Of a stretch of DNA of 64,000 bases, positions 52,696 to 62,377 are shown one piece after another. The position numbers and the translations under genes are program-made. Positions within the stretch are counted from its first letter, which is position 1; every line of letters begins with the position of its first letter. Below the pieces are notes generated by a model, which saw only the letters and a list, made by a program, of their open reading frames with translations, did no database searches and had not been told where the DNA came from. Source of the DNA: Hyphomicrobiales bacterium (GTDB lineage Bacteria > Pseudomonadota > Alphaproteobacteria > Rhizobiales > Rhizobiaceae); contig UCAG01000016.1 of the NCBI GenBank assembly GCA_900470285.1, positions 62,001 through 126,000 of the forward strand, given 5' to 3'.

Positions 52696-54081
52696 GTGCG
52701 TTTCGCCCTCTCAGACACTTCCCCTCGCCTTGCAATCCTTGCTCTTTCAGGTTCCATGCTGCTGGCCTCCATGGCCGTGAGCATCACCGCTGTCGCATTA
52801 CCGGCACTCAGCAAGACGCTGGATGCTCCTGTGTCTGCGGTTCAGTGGATTGTGCTGATTTACCTGTTGTCCGTCACAATAGTGATTGTGCTGGCGGGGC
52901 GTTGCGCCGATCTGTTCGGCCAGCGTTTTATCCTGCTGACCGGCCTGATAATATTTACGGTCAGCTCGCTGCTCTGTGCCGCAGCACCAAATCTCACACT
53001 GCTCATTGCAGCCAGAGCAATACAGGGCATAGGCGGTGCCATCCTTATGGCATTACCGGTCTCAATCATAAGAGGCATGGTTTCCGGCGAACAGACAGGC
53101 TCCGCCATGGGCCTTCTCGGTTCCATGTCAGCAATCGGTACAGCGCTTGGCCCTGCACTCGGCGGCGTCCTGATTACTGTCTTTGGCTGGCGTTCTGCCT
53201 TTATTCTGCTGGCAATATCCGGTTTTATCTTACTGGTTCCGGCGATCAAAGCGATACCGGCGTCACCGCCAAACCATAAAACCAGCCGCTCGCTGGATCT
53301 GTCAGGCGCGGCCTTACTGGCTATTGTGCTGTTTCTCTATGCAGTGATAACGACCGGAAATAAAAACGGACTGAACTGGGATATGGCTATCACCATTCCG
53401 GCGGTTCTGTTTGTCCTGATAATTTTTGTGGGTGTTGAAAGCCGGTCTTCTTCGCCGCTGGTGCCTCTGTCACTCTTGCGCAATCCTGTTATCAGCGCCT
53501 CGCTGATAACCAACCTGCTCATCAGCTCAGTGATGATGGCGATGCTGATGGTCGGGCCATTCTTCTTGTCATTCGGCCTGCTGCTGAGGGAAGCGACAAC
53601 AGGACTGGTTGTCGCTGTTGGTCCTGTTGTTGCGGCGCTGGCCGGTATTCCTGCAGGACGTATCACGGACCGGTTCGGAATAAGACGCGCGCTGGTTTAC
53701 GGGCTGGCTGTCATGAGCATTGTGCTCATCTGCATGGCTTTACTGCCCGTCAGATTCGGAACTGCAGGATATATTTTATCTCTGATAATGCTGACACCGT
53801 GTTTTCAGCTGTTTCTGGCCGCCAATAATACAGCCATCATGCTTACAGCACCCGAAGACCAGCGCGGTATCTTGTCCGGATTGCTGGGCCTGTCACGCAA
53901 TCTGGGACTGATGACCGGCGCGTCTGTCATGACCACAATATTTATTACAGCACTCGGACAGGAAGAACTTGTTCATGCAACAGTAAAATCCGTCGGATTG
54001 GCCTTTACTGTCACTTTACTGACGGCGGCAGGACTCGCACTGCTTTCGCTGATAATCACGCTCATCAGCATAAGAAAATAA
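52696..54081 (+). CDS. MFS multidrug efflux transporter (DHA2/EmrB-QacA type)
   Basis: A 461-residue protein with about 14 predicted helices. Marks: MAVSITAVALPALSKTLDAPVSAVQWIVLIYLLSVTIVIVLAGRCADLFGQR (the DHA2 D-P-like and WIV motifs), RAIQGIGGAILMALP, and GSMSAIGTALGPALGGVLI (motif C of drug antiporters). The start is GTG at 52696 behind GAGG. It is divergent from, and probably controlled by, the SoxR-like MerR regulator, which suggests redox-cycling or cationic drug substrates. Confidence 0.88.
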   Translation: MRFALSDTSPRLAILALSGSMLLASMAVSITAVALPALSKTLDAPVSAVQWIVLIYLLSVTIVIVLAGRCADLFGQRFILLTGLIIFTVSSLLCAAAPNLTLLIAARAIQGIGGAILMALPVSIIRGMVSGEQTGSAMGLLGSMSAIGTALGPALGGVLITVFGWRSAFILLAISGFILLVPAIKAIPASPPNHKTSRSLDLSGAALLAIVLFLYAVITTGNKNGLNWDMAITIPAVLFVLIIFVGVESRSSSPLVPLSLLRNPVISASLITNLLISSVMMAMLMVGPFFLSFGLLLREATTGLVVAVGPVVAALAGIPAGRITDRFGIRRALVYGLAVMSIVLICMALLPVRFGTAGYILSLIMLTPCFQLFLAANNTAIMLTAPEDQRGILSGLLGLSRNLGLMTGASVMTTIFITALGQEELVHATVKSVGLAFTVTLLTAAGLALLSLIITLISIRK

Positions 54082-54177
54082 ATCCGGTGCGGGCCTGATA
54101 TCCGGCCTGCACCTCATCTTTCAGAGCCTGCCCATCCGGCGGTTCTGTCTGAAACTGTGCTTTACAGTTTAGCATAT

Positions 54178-54357
54178 TTAATGTCGGGTGACTTGTGTCC
54201 TAAGCTTTTCTATCTGTTCCTTCAGATAAAGCTTTTTGCGTTTAAGATCGGCGATCGTCAGCGTATCAGTAGCTGGCAATGCTGCGGCGTCGGAAATTTC
54301 CTTTTCCAGTGCATCATGCTTCTTTTCCAGTGAGGCAAGATGGGATTCAAGTGCCAT
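54178..54357 (-). CDS. DUF465 (YdcH-like) small protein
   Basis: A 59-residue helical-hairpin protein: MALESHLASLEKKHDALEKEISDAA then TDTLTIADLKRKKLYLKEQIEKLR, the DUF465 pattern. AAGGAG lies about 9 nt before the ATG. Divergent from a second DUF465 gene at 54695. Function unknown. Confidence 0.8.
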   Translation of the reverse strand: MALESHLASLEKKHDALEKEISDAAALPATDTLTIADLKRKKLYLKEQIEKLRTQVTRH

Positions 54358-54694
54358 TATTGCTTCTCCTTTATATTTACGCGTCACTCTCATTTTGTCA
54401 GCAGATCAGGCTCCAAGACCCGTTCGGCCTGCAGGAACTTGCTTGTGACAGCTCCCAGCCTCGAACCAGACGATGACAAAACAATGACAGTCTTGCATGA
54501 GATTTGATTAATGTCGAATTCATATTTGGCACATTTCAACTTTGCCAAATTTGTGCTACGGCAAAGCTGAAAAAGGGCGGATTATACTGACCTGCGGTGC
54601 TTCTGTGAAAATCGTAACCCGTAATGGTGCACGATAAATGCAGATGTCTGTGGTTCTGTTCTCCCCGTGAAGACAAGATCAGATGGAATATGCC
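54358..54694. other. Intergenic region between two divergent DUF465 genes
   Basis: 337 nt. It contains an ATTTGGC/GCCAAAT inverted repeat around 54525-54551; no sigma-54 spacing fits (GG to GC distance wrong). No gene seen. Confidence 0.45.
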
Positions 54695-54898
54695 ATGGCC
54701 GATCAGGAACAAGCCGAAATTCGCCTCTCCGTTGCACGGTTGCGCCAGGAACACACGGATTTTGATCTTGCCATTAATGCGATGATGCAAACCGGCTGTA
54801 ATCAGCTCAGCATTCAGCGCATGAAAAAGAAAAAACTCGCGATCAAAGATCAGCTGAGCAAGCTGGAAGATAAAATCATTCCGGATATTATTGCCTGA
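54695..54898 (+). CDS. DUF465 (YdcH-like) small protein, second copy
   Basis: A 67-residue protein: MADQEQAEIRLSVARLRQEHTDFDLAINAMMQTGCNQLSIQRMKKKKLAIKDQLSKLEDKI. The RLRQEHTDFDLAI and RMKKKKLAIKDQL stretches match DUF465. An in-frame ATG at 54683 is also possible. It lies 132 nt before purE on the same strand. Confidence 0.8.
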   Translation: MADQEQAEIRLSVARLRQEHTDFDLAINAMMQTGCNQLSIQRMKKKKLAIKDQLSKLEDKIIPDIIA

Positions 54899-55030
54899 AC
54901 TTGGGCATGAATTCGGGCCTGAACCTGATCCGATCACTTCATATTCTCACCGCAGATAAAAGACCGGCAGACTTTTACGAAGCCTGACCGATTTTTTATT
55001 TTTTAAATTCAGCACCTGACAGGACATTTC

Positions 55031-55537
55031 ATGGCAGATAACACACCAACTTCCCCGAAGGTCGCCATCATTATGGGCAGCCAGTCTGACTGGCCGACCA
55101 TGCGCAATGCAGCGCAGGCACTGAATACGCTGGGGGTTGCTTATGATGCCCGTATTATTTCTGCGCACCGTACGCCGGATCGCATGGTTGAGTTTGCCAA
55201 AACGGCACGCGATCAGGGCTTTCATGTGATTATCGCCGGTGCAGGCGGTGCCGCTCATTTGCCGGGTATGGTTGCATCCATGACACCGCTGCCGGTTTTT
55301 GGTGTTCCTGTACAGTCCAAAGCGCTGTCGGGTCAGGACTCGTTGCTTTCAATTGTCCAGATGCCTGCGGGTATTCCTGTCGGCACGGTAGCCATCGGCA
55401 ATGCCGGTGCCACCAATGCCGCACTGCTTGCCGCTGCAGTTCTGGCACTGCATGACAAGCCGCTGGCAGACCGTCTGGATGCCTATCGCAAAGCCCAGAC
55501 CGGTGCCGTGGCTGCCGCCCCGAAAGATGAGGACTGA
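55031..55537 (+). CDS. purE: N5-carboxyaminoimidazole ribonucleotide mutase
   Basis: A 168-residue purine biosynthesis enzyme: [24 protein letters not shown], and [56 protein letters not shown] are all class I PurE marks. AGGA lies about 7 nt before the ATG. PurK starts 3 nt after its stop. Confidence 0.98.
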   Translation: MADNTPTSPKVAIIMGSQSDWPTMRNAAQALNTLGVAYDARIISAHRTPDRMVEFAKTARDQGFHVIIAGAGGAAHLPGMVASMTPLPVFGVPVQSKALSGQDSLLSIVQMPAGIPVGTVAIGNAGATNAALLAAAVLALHDKPLADRLDAYRKAQTGAVAAAPKDED

Positions 55538-55540
55538 GCC

Positions 55541-56614
55541 ATGCTGCAAGCAGGATCAACAATCGGAATTATCGGCGGCGGTCAGCTTGGCCGTATGCTG
55601 GCCATGGCGGCAGCGCGCCTGAGCTTCAAAACCATTATTCTGGAACCGCAAGCGGATTGCCCTGCCGCACAGGTCGCCAATCACCAGATCGTGGCTGCCT
55701 ATGATGATCGCGCCGCCTTGCTGGAACTGGCTGAAGCCTGCGATGTCATCACCTATGAATTTGAAAATGTGCCGGTAGAAGCCGCACAGTTTCTCGCAAC
55801 AAAAAACATTGTTTCCCCGCCACCGCTGGCTCTGGAAATCTCGCAGGATCGCGTTGCCGAAAAACAGTTTCTCAATGAGAGCGGCATTGCCACCGCGCCA
55901 TGGCGCGTGGTTGACGATGTGCAGGATCTGGTCGCAGCGCTTAGCGCGCTGAACGAGCGCGGCATTCTGAAAACCCGCCGTTTCGGCTATGACGGCAAAG
56001 GTCAGGTGCGCCTGAACAGCCTCGACAATGACGCTGCGGCTGAAGCCATTGCTGCCATTAAAAATGCACCGGCAATTCTTGAAGGCTTAGTGGAATTTAC
56101 CCGTGAAGTTTCTGTCATTGCCGCACGCGACAAGGCAGGCAATGTCCGCCTTTATGACATTGCAGAAAATGTTCACAAGAACGGCATTCTCGATACCTCA
56201 ACCATACCGGCATCGGTCAACTCTGAAACCGCAGCAGCCTGCACCGAGGCCGCACAGAAGCTGCTTCATGCGCTGGATTATGTCGGCGTGCTCGGCTTTG
56301 AATTTTTCGTTCTGCCGGACGGTTCTGTAGTTGCCAATGAATTTGCACCGCGCGTGCATAATTCCGGTCACTGGACAGAAGCGGCCTGCGCTGTTTCGCA
56401 GTTTGAGCAGCATATCCGTGCTGTGGCCGGCCTGCCGCTCGGTGATCCGCGACGCCACAGCGACTGCGTCATGGAAAACCTGATCGGTGATGATGTGCTC
56501 AAAGTTCCGGCGATTCTGGCAGAATCGGATGCGGTGTTGCATCTCTATGGCAAGGCCGAAGCACGTGAGGGACGCAAAATGGGGCATGTCACACGCATTA
56601 AAAACGGAAAATAA
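55541..56614 (+). CDS. purK: N5-carboxyaminoimidazole ribonucleotide synthase
   Basis: A 357-residue ATP-grasp enzyme: IGIIGGGQLGRMLAMAAARL, VITYEFENVPVEAAQFL, LKTRRFGYDGKGQVRL, EFTREVSVIAARD and NEFAPRVHNSGHWTEAA. Makes N5-CAIR for PurE; the 3-nt gap shows a purEK operon. Confidence 0.98.
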   Translation: MLQAGSTIGIIGGGQLGRMLAMAAARLSFKTIILEPQADCPAAQVANHQIVAAYDDRAALLELAEACDVITYEFENVPVEAAQFLATKNIVSPPPLALEISQDRVAEKQFLNESGIATAPWRVVDDVQDLVAALSALNERGILKTRRFGYDGKGQVRLNSLDNDAAAEAIAAIKNAPAILEGLVEFTREVSVIAARDKAGNVRLYDIAENVHKNGILDTSTIPASVNSETAAACTEAAQKLLHALDYVGVLGFEFFVLPDGSVVANEFAPRVHNSGHWTEAACAVSQFEQHIRAVAGLPLGDPRRHSDCVMENLIGDDVLKVPAILAESDAVLHLYGKAEAREGRKMGHVTRIKNGK

Positions 56615-56690
56615 CACCGTTTTGCGGGTTCTGTGCGCATCAATGGTTGACAATTGACCCATTCATTGACTATTTCACCTCAACCATTCA

Positions 56691-56818
56691 AACGTGCTCT
56701 TTGGCTCGCTCTGAAACATGCTCCCAAATACGGGAAACGGTTTTGGGAACAAGGCATGTATAGAAACAAAGAGCTGGAACGAGCGCAGCGTTTCTAATGA
56801 AATGAGACACGTTCCAGG
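56691..56818. repeat. Mosaic intergenic repeat, B and A-like modules
   Basis: AACATGCTCCCAAATACGGG ... TTTTGGGAACAAGGCATGT is a diverged module B; GGAACGAGCGCAGCG and GAGACACGTTCC are A-like. Lies in the gap between purK and rpmJ. Confidence 0.55.
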
Positions 56819-56856
56819 AATATGCCCAATTCGGGCCAAACACATTGGTGAGTAAC

Positions 56857-56982
56857 ATGAAGATCAAGAATTCGCTTAAAGCGCTCAAAGGCCGTCATCG
56901 TGACTGCCAGCTGGTTCGTCGTAAGGGCCGCGTATACATCATCAACAAAACTGCTCCTCGCTTTAAAGCCCGCCAGGGTTAA
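56857..56982 (+). CDS. rpmJ: 50S ribosomal protein L36 (zinc-free type)
   Basis: A 41-residue protein [20 protein letters not shown] followed by [21 protein letters not shown]. It is the YkgO-like L36 with one Cys only, so it lacks the zinc ribbon. GGTGAG lies 5 nt before the ATG. A strong terminator follows. Confidence 0.95.
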   Translation: MKIKNSLKALKGRHRDCQLVRRKGRVYIINKTAPRFKARQG

Positions 56983-57040
56983 TGAGCTGAGCGGGAAAGT
57001 TTAACAACGATCCCAGTGCAGTAAGTTGCAGAGAATTTTA

Positions 57041-57074
57041 ACAGCGCCGGTATTAATTTACCGGCGCTGTTTTT
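57041..57074 (+). terminator. Intrinsic terminator of rpmJ
   Basis: ACAGCGCCGGTA/TACCGGCGCTGT, 12-bp stem with a 6-nt loop and five T. Confidence 0.93.
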
Positions 57075-57113
57075 ATGCCTTTAATCAGCCGGTTTCTGCT
57101 TTATGATAGCACT

Positions 57114-57839
57114 ATGACCAAGACACGCAGCTCCCTCACCGTTTCTCTGATATCAGCCCTGATAATAACGGGTGCTGCGGGCTTTGCTGCGGCAGAAGAT
57201 ATCAGCACCACCGGCAAGGCAGAATTGCAGCCTATGCCGCCTGCAGTGACAATACCTGAGGCTCCGAAACCCGCGCCGATCAACAATACGCCGGCAAAGG
57301 CCAAAGAAAAGCCGAAAAATCCCGATGTGGAAATGGCAGGGCCGCTCACAGAAACTCACCGGAAAGAGCAGGAGCAGCTGTTCACGGATTTGCGCAAGGC
57401 ATTCACGCCGGAGAAGTCTCATGCCATTGCCAGCCGCTTACGTCAGAGTTTTGTGCGCACCGGCAGCGATAGTCTGGATCTGATGCTGCGCTGGGCAGAA
57501 ACAGCCCTCAACCAGTCGCGTGATGCAGAAGCGCAGGATTATATTGACGAGGTGATGGCGCAGCGCCCTGACAATGCAACAGTCTGGCAATTGCGCGCCC
57601 GTTTGCATCTGCGCCGCAACGAGCTGGCTCCTGCCCTCAATGACATCAGGCAGGCAATGATTTTAGAGCCGCGCAATTTTGATGTTCTCATCAATTATGC
57701 AACTTTGCTGCGCGAAACCGGAAACCGCAAAGGTGCTCTCCGACTTTATGAGCAGGCTTTGAGCGTTTATCCGATGATGAAAGAAGCGCAGGATGAAATG
57801 CTGAAGCTCACAGAAGCCGACAGCGATACAGCCCTCTGA
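57114..57839 (+). CDS. Exported TPR-repeat protein
   Basis: A 241-residue protein: signal peptide MTKTRSSLTVSLISALIITG...(cleavage near GFAAA|EDIS), a Pro/Lys-rich linker, then TPR repeats (LDLMLRWAETALNQSRDAEAQDYIDEVMAQRPDNATVWQLRARLHLRRNELAPALNDIRQAMILEPRNFDVLINYATLLRETGNRKGALRLYEQALSVYP). The ATG at 57114 is preferred; the one at 57075 lies in the T-run of the rpmJ terminator. Role unknown, probably periplasmic scaffolding. Confidence 0.8.
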   Translation: MTKTRSSLTVSLISALIITGAAGFAAAEDISTTGKAELQPMPPAVTIPEAPKPAPINNTPAKAKEKPKNPDVEMAGPLTETHRKEQEQLFTDLRKAFTPEKSHAIASRLRQSFVRTGSDSLDLMLRWAETALNQSRDAEAQDYIDEVMAQRPDNATVWQLRARLHLRRNELAPALNDIRQAMILEPRNFDVLINYATLLRETGNRKGALRLYEQALSVYPMMKEAQDEMLKLTEADSDTAL

Positions 57840-57857
57840 AACCATCCGAGCATATCT

Positions 57858-57999
57858 TCCCAAAGTGGGCGCCGCCTATGCGGGGAAATCAGTCCAGCGG
57901 AGTGATTTCTGTTCCCGCTTCGATGGGATCAAGACATGCAGGAAAACAAAGAAACAGAGCGAGCGCAGCGGATCAGATTAAACACAACACGCTCTAAAG
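57858..57999. repeat. Mosaic intergenic repeat, module A and an internal hairpin
   Basis: GCGGGGAAATCA...TGATTTCTGTTCCCGC hairpin (about 57878-57918), then ACAGAGCGAGCGCAGCGGAT and CACAACACGCTCT (module A). Lies between the TPR gene and the M48 protease. Confidence 0.65.
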
Positions 58000-58035
58000 C
58001 GCCGTGTGCCCGACTGAGCGCACAAAGGTTACCCT

Positions 58036-58061
58036 AAAAAAAGCCCCTTACAGGGCTTTTT
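58036..58061 (-). terminator. Intrinsic terminator of the M48 protease gene
   Basis: Minus strand AAAAGCCC/GGGCTTTT followed by TTT, directly after the stop codon. Confidence 0.85.
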
Positions 58062-58063
58062 AC

Positions 58064-59569
58064 TTATTCGCTGATGATTTTCACACGGTCGCCTGCTGAA
58101 ACCGTACCGCCGCTCGGAAGAGCATTCAGAAGGCGGAAGAGATCAAGCTTGCGATTTGTTCCCTGCATACGGTTGGCCAGTGAGCCCAGCGTATCTCCGG
58201 CTTTCACACTGATAACACGGATACGCAACGGTTTCGCTGCAGCCTGTTCCGCCGGTGTCAGCACGCGGAAGCTTTGTGTCGTCGCCTGCGTTGTTGCGCT
58301 CAAAGCACCGCTGTTTTTCGGTGCAGCGACGAGGAAGCGATAAACCTTCTGGCCGGAAGCGATAACAACAATTTCAAACTGCCACTTGTCGGCACTGGCA
58401 CGCGCAGTGGCTGCAGGCAGACCATTGATTGTGGTTGTCTGTACAGACTGCTCATCAAGGCCTGTCACCCAGCCGCTGCGCAGATAGGCTGCAAGATCAC
58501 CGCCCTGCGGCAGCGCTGCACCATCAAAGCGGATAGCCAGTTCACCCGGACCGCTGGCCATAACAGCATTGGCTGAATTATCAATCGTAAAGCCCTGCGG
58601 AACACTGAAAGTCACCCCGAGTTTCGGATGAATAAAGGTGCGCTCACGCACAAAACCTTCCTGCGGCGTGTCACCATAGAGCAGGCCGTCAATTCCGTTC
58701 AGGAATGAAGGACGGTCGGTAGTGCCGACACCCGGTGCACCGATGCGGCGTGCATGGCCGATGGCCAGATCAACGCGCTGCGGTGTGGCCGGATGGCTGG
58801 CCAGAAAGTCGAGACTGGCGTCGGTCGCGCCGGAGACTGAGCGGAACCCCGTATAGGCTTCCATCGACTGCAGAAAGCGCGCCGAAGCAAACGGGTCATA
58901 ACCCGCAGCACCAATCATCTTAATGCCGATAGCATCGGCCTGTAATTCCTGATTGCGCGAGAACTGGGCAAGACGCAGTTTGCTGCGGATTGCCGCCTCA
59001 CGTCCTGCCGCATCATCATGCAGCACCTCGGAAGCAACGCGCTTGGCAAGCACCGATTCCGCTTCTTTTGCCTGCCGCAGAATACCATGATTGGCAGTAA
59101 CATGCCCCATTTCATGCGCGATAACAGCAGCCACTTCAGATGAATCATTGGCAAGCGCCAGCAAGCCGCGGGTCACATAGAGATAGCCGCCAGGCAGAGC
59201 AAAAGCGTTGATATTAGGGCTGTTGAGAATTGTAATGCGGTATGTCTGGTCAGGATTGTCAGAGACCGTTGTGAGATTGCCAACGATCTTTGCGACCATG
59301 CGCTCAAGTCTGGCATCTTTATATTCCCCGCCATAGGTGGCGAGAATACGCGGATGCTGCTGCGCACCGAGTTGTGCCAGCTTGTCATTCTTGCTGACAT
59401 TGGCAACCGTTACCGGATTGGACGACGGACCGATCACATCGGGATCGCTGAAATCTACAGTACGGCAGGCAGATAAAAGCGCAACCAGACCAATAGCGGC
59501 TGATCGTTTGAAAACTGGAGAAATAGAGGGCTTTTCCGCTGCGGAAAACCGTGCTGCCCTTAAAAACAT
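58064..59569 (-). CDS. M48-family periplasmic metalloprotease, lipoprotein, with LysM-like C-terminus
   Basis: A 501-residue protein. Basic N-terminus and hydrophobic segment end at lipobox LSAC, Cys35. The M48 catalytic motif is HEMGH (153-157) with the third ligand Glu in NQELQADAIGIKM; TFSVPQGFTIDNS begins a middle domain; the C-terminal IRVISVKAGDTLGSLANRMQG is LysM-like and may bind peptidoglycan. It resembles BepA/LoiP proteases that maintain outer-membrane protein assembly. Location in the outer membrane is an inference from the lipobox. Confidence 0.88.
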   Translation of the reverse strand: MFLRAARFSAAEKPSISPVFKRSAAIGLVALLSACRTVDFSDPDVIGPSSNPVTVANVSKNDKLAQLGAQQHPRILATYGGEYKDARLERMVAKIVGNLTTVSDNPDQTYRITILNSPNINAFALPGGYLYVTRGLLALANDSSEVAAVIAHEMGHVTANHGILRQAKEAESVLAKRVASEVLHDDAAGREAAIRSKLRLAQFSRNQELQADAIGIKMIGAAGYDPFASARFLQSMEAYTGFRSVSGATDASLDFLASHPATPQRVDLAIGHARRIGAPGVGTTDRPSFLNGIDGLLYGDTPQEGFVRERTFIHPKLGVTFSVPQGFTIDNSANAVMASGPGELAIRFDGAALPQGGDLAAYLRSGWVTGLDEQSVQTTTINGLPAATARASADKWQFEIVVIASGQKVYRFLVAAPKNSGALSATTQATTQSFRVLTPAEQAAAKPLRIRVISVKAGDTLGSLANRMQGTNRKLDLFRLLNALPSGGTVSAGDRVKIISE

Positions 59570-59700
59570 ATCCAGTGTCGTGTCCCCGTTTTACTTCAAA
59601 GCTGAATTGGCGGTGCAGGTTGCACGGCTTGTTCAGCGATTCTGTCTGCTGGTCTGTAAGCGAATTGTCCGCAATATAAACAATGCGCTTCTGAATAGAA

Positions 59701-59726
59701 GTGAAATGATTTTTGCGGCATTTCAC
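59701..59726. repeat. Inverted repeat upstream of the M48 protease
   Basis: GTGAAATG (59701-59708) pairs with CATTTCAC (59719-59726), 10-nt loop, about 130 nt upstream of the protease start; possible operator. Confidence 0.5.
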
Positions 59727-59899
59727 AAATTGTCAGCTATTGCATCATTAGTAGATATAGGCTGCTTCTCTGTTTAACCAGAGCCGGTCGTATTAAATGA
59801 TTGTAATGCGTCCGCCCCGGATCGCCTGAACAACCTCATATGTGGCGACCCGATGCGAGCATTTAACTGCGCAATGCTTTGTGTCAATATCACGTCATT

Positions 59900-59926
59900 C
59901 AATATGATAATCTGATTATCATATTG
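59900..59926. promoter_or_regulatory. 27-nt perfect palindrome downstream of thiQ
   Basis: CAATATGATAATC-T-GATTATCATATTG, 13-bp arms around one base, 3 nt from the thiQ stop. No loop or T-run, so it looks like a protein site and not a terminator; the spacing fits neither the 7-1-7 Fur box nor BioR, FNR or NikR sites. The other parts of the gap 59570-59929 show no gene. Confidence 0.6.
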
Positions 59927-59929
59927 TAA

Positions 59930-60664
59930 TCAGGATGTTTTATGCCCCGACGTGCCCATATAGTCACGCACCGGCTGAGGACCGGAGGACGAGAGCATCA
60001 AAGCTGCATCCCCCTGCTCTCTGATTTGCCCCTCTTTGAGAAAAAACAGCGTTGAATCGAAACGCAGTGCATCTTCCGGTGTATGCGTCACCATCAGAAC
60101 AGTGATGCCGGTTTCCTTTTGCAAATCACGGATCAGATCCAGCATTTGCTGACGCAAAGCAGGACCAAGAGAAGCAAAAGCCTCATCAAGCAACAAAACA
60201 GGCTTGTCACGCACCAATGCGCGGGCAATCGCAACACGTTGCCTCTCACCGCCAGAAAGTGCTTCCGGTTTGCGGTTTTCTTTACCGGTCAGCTCCACAC
60301 GGTCAATGGCATTCTGAACTGCTAGCCGGTCTGCCTCACTCAGTTTGAGCGAAGGCGACCGCCCGAGGCTGACATTGGCACGCACATCAAGATGCGCGAA
60401 CAGATTATTCTCCTGAAACACCATAGTAACCGGTCGTCCGGCGGGGGCTTCGCTGCTGATTTCCTCGTCACCGATCAGAATACGGCCGGATAACGGTGCT
60501 TCAAATCCGGCAACCAGATTGAGCAATGTCGATTTACCGGAACCGCTCGGACCCACAATCACACCGGTTTCACCAGCCTTTAAATGCAGGTTAAACAGCA
60601 TGTCTGTCGCCCCAAAGGAGAAACGAACATTGTCGAGAGTAATTGCAGCATTATGTCGTGTCAT
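59930..60664 (-). CDS. thiQ: Thiamine ABC transporter, ATP-binding protein
   Basis: A 244-residue ATPase: Walker [11 protein letters not shown]-loop [20 protein letters not shown] (ThiQ-type NNLF), signature LSGGERQR, Walker [15 protein letters not shown], switch His in MVTHTPEDA. It is the third gene of thiBPQ, overlapping thiP by 4 nt, and powers thiamine/TPP uptake. Confidence 0.95.
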   Translation of the reverse strand: MTRHNAAITLDNVRFSFGATDMLFNLHLKAGETGVIVGPSGSGKSTLLNLVAGFEAPLSGRILIGDEEISSEAPAGRPVTMVFQENNLFAHLDVRANVSLGRSPSLKLSEADRLAVQNAIDRVELTGKENRKPEALSGGERQRVAIARALVRDKPVLLLDEAFASLGPALRQQMLDLIRDLQKETGITVLMVTHTPEDALRFDSTLFFLKEGQIREQGDAALMLSSSGPQPVRDYMGTSGHKTS

Positions 60665-62364
60665 GAGGCATTCCGCTCAGTAGATTTGCCTGAATTGATC
60701 CGGCTGCCGGTTTTATCAGTGATAAGCATCAGTGCAAAGCAGATAGCGGCAAGGATCAGGGCAAGGCCTGCCGCATCACTGGTACGATAGCTACCCATGC
60801 GCTGCAGCAGAAGATAAGGCAAGGTTTGCACCGCATCGCTGCCGAAAAGAGCAATCGTGCCGAGATCCCCCATGGACAGTGCCATGGCAAAGATAAAGCT
60901 CAGGATAAGCGGGCGGCGGATGACCGGCCAGTCGATCAGACGCAGACGGTTAAGCCCGCTGATACCGAGCGAAGTGCAGAGCCGGTTATTCTGTGCCGCT
61001 GCGCTGTCCCATGCAGGACGCAGCAAGCGCACCGCAAAAGGCATGGCCATGACACCATTCACCGCAATGACCATGAAAGGCGCGAGCGTGAACACATCGG
61101 TGAACTGGCGCAGCAATATGAACCAGCCCGCACCGATCACAATCGGCGGAATAATCAGCACCAGACTGGAACCGCTGTCGAGAGCGGTGGTGAAAAAGCT
61201 GCGCAGCCGCTTTGGGGATTTAAGATTTTGTGTGGCACTATATTCACGTGCAGTGACCAGCGTAAGCGACAACACGACACAAAGACTGGCTGCGCCAAAA
61301 GCCAGCAAAAGCGAGGTGATAATTGCCTGCTGTACCACGGCTTCATTCAGCAAACGCCACAAATCAGAGCCCAGACCGGACAGAACCATCCCCAGAACAG
61401 GCAAAGCAATGAACAGGGTGGCAAAGAGGATAATGATACCTGATGAGATTTTCGACCATTTGCCGTGGTGAATATAATCACGGTTGGTCGTGGCCAGAGA
61501 CAGACCTTCTTCGGTTGGCTTGCCGGTCAGACGTAGCAGACATAAAACGCCAATAGTCAGCAGCAATTGGGTGAGTGTGAGAGCAACAGCACGCGCCAGA
61601 TCAAAATCAAAATGCAAAGCCTGATAGATGGCAACTTCCAGCGTAGTCGCACGAGGGCCTCCGCCCAATGTCAGCACAATGGTAAAAGAACTTGCGCAGA
61701 GCATGAAGATCAGCCCTGCAATACCACTCAGATTTCGGGCAATCACCGGCCATTCGATCAACCGGAAACGAGCAAAACTGCCCATACCCAATTGCGCTGA
61801 GAGTTTCCAGTAATCCTGCGGAATGGATTCGAGACTGGCAAGCAGCAAACGTACCGCAAGCGGCATATTGAAAAATACATGTGCCAGCAAAATGCCGGTC
61901 AGGCCGTAAATATCCGGTATCAGCGGCAGACCCAAAGCCGTACTGCCTTGTGCGATAAAACCATTGCGCCCGTAAATACTGGTAATGCCGAAGACGGCAA
62001 CCAAGGACGGCAATGTCAAAGGCACCGCGAAAAAGCGCAGCAGCAATTTGCGACCGCGAAATGCGGTATTGGCGTGGAGTGCACGGGCAACCGGCAGCGC
62101 AAACAGCACTGAGAGCAGAACCGACAACAATGCCTGCAGCAACGTAAAACGCGTAATATTCCATAAATAGCTGTCAAAAGCGGCCAGAGCATCACTATCG
62201 GATTGCAGCCCCTGAATGCCAAGTGACAGCAAAGCACCGCCGGTTAGAACCAGCAGCAGCAGCAGCGCGATAAAGCCTGAAACAGTTTTAAAACGGAAGG
62301 CCTGCATATTTCTCCGTAGCTGCCCCGCCATAGGTGCGGCGGGTGCAGTCATATTCAAGGTCAT
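60661..62364 (-). CDS. thiP: Thiamine ABC transporter, permease
   Basis: A 567-residue fused permease with about 12 membrane helices and two copies of the inner-membrane EAA-type loop ([60 protein letters not shown]), as usual for ThiP. ATG at 62364; further in-frame ATG codons follow closely. It begins 13 nt after thiB and overlaps thiQ as ATGA. Confidence 0.94.
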   Translation of the reverse strand: MTLNMTAPAAPMAGQLRRNMQAFRFKTVSGFIALLLLLVLTGGALLSLGIQGLQSDSDALAAFDSYLWNITRFTLLQALLSVLLSVLFALPVARALHANTAFRGRKLLLRFFAVPLTLPSLVAVFGITSIYGRNGFIAQGSTALGLPLIPDIYGLTGILLAHVFFNMPLAVRLLLASLESIPQDYWKLSAQLGMGSFARFRLIEWPVIARNLSGIAGLIFMLCASSFTIVLTLGGGPRATTLEVAIYQALHFDFDLARAVALTLTQLLLTIGVLCLLRLTGKPTEEGLSLATTNRDYIHHGKWSKISSGIIILFATLFIALPVLGMVLSGLGSDLWRLLNEAVVQQAIITSLLLAFGAASLCVVLSLTLVTAREYSATQNLKSPKRLRSFFTTALDSGSSLVLIIPPIVIGAGWFILLRQFTDVFTLAPFMVIAVNGVMAMPFAVRLLRPAWDSAAAQNNRLCTSLGISGLNRLRLIDWPVIRRPLILSFIFAMALSMGDLGTIALFGSDAVQTLPYLLLQRMGSYRTSDAAGLALILAAICFALMLITDKTGSRINSGKSTERNAS

Positions 62365-62377
62365 AGACAGTTGTGTC

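Noticed and set aside
54525-54551. Sigma-54 promoter (TTGGCAC...GCC) between DUF465 genes
   Set aside because: The GG and GC elements are 14 nt apart instead of 10.
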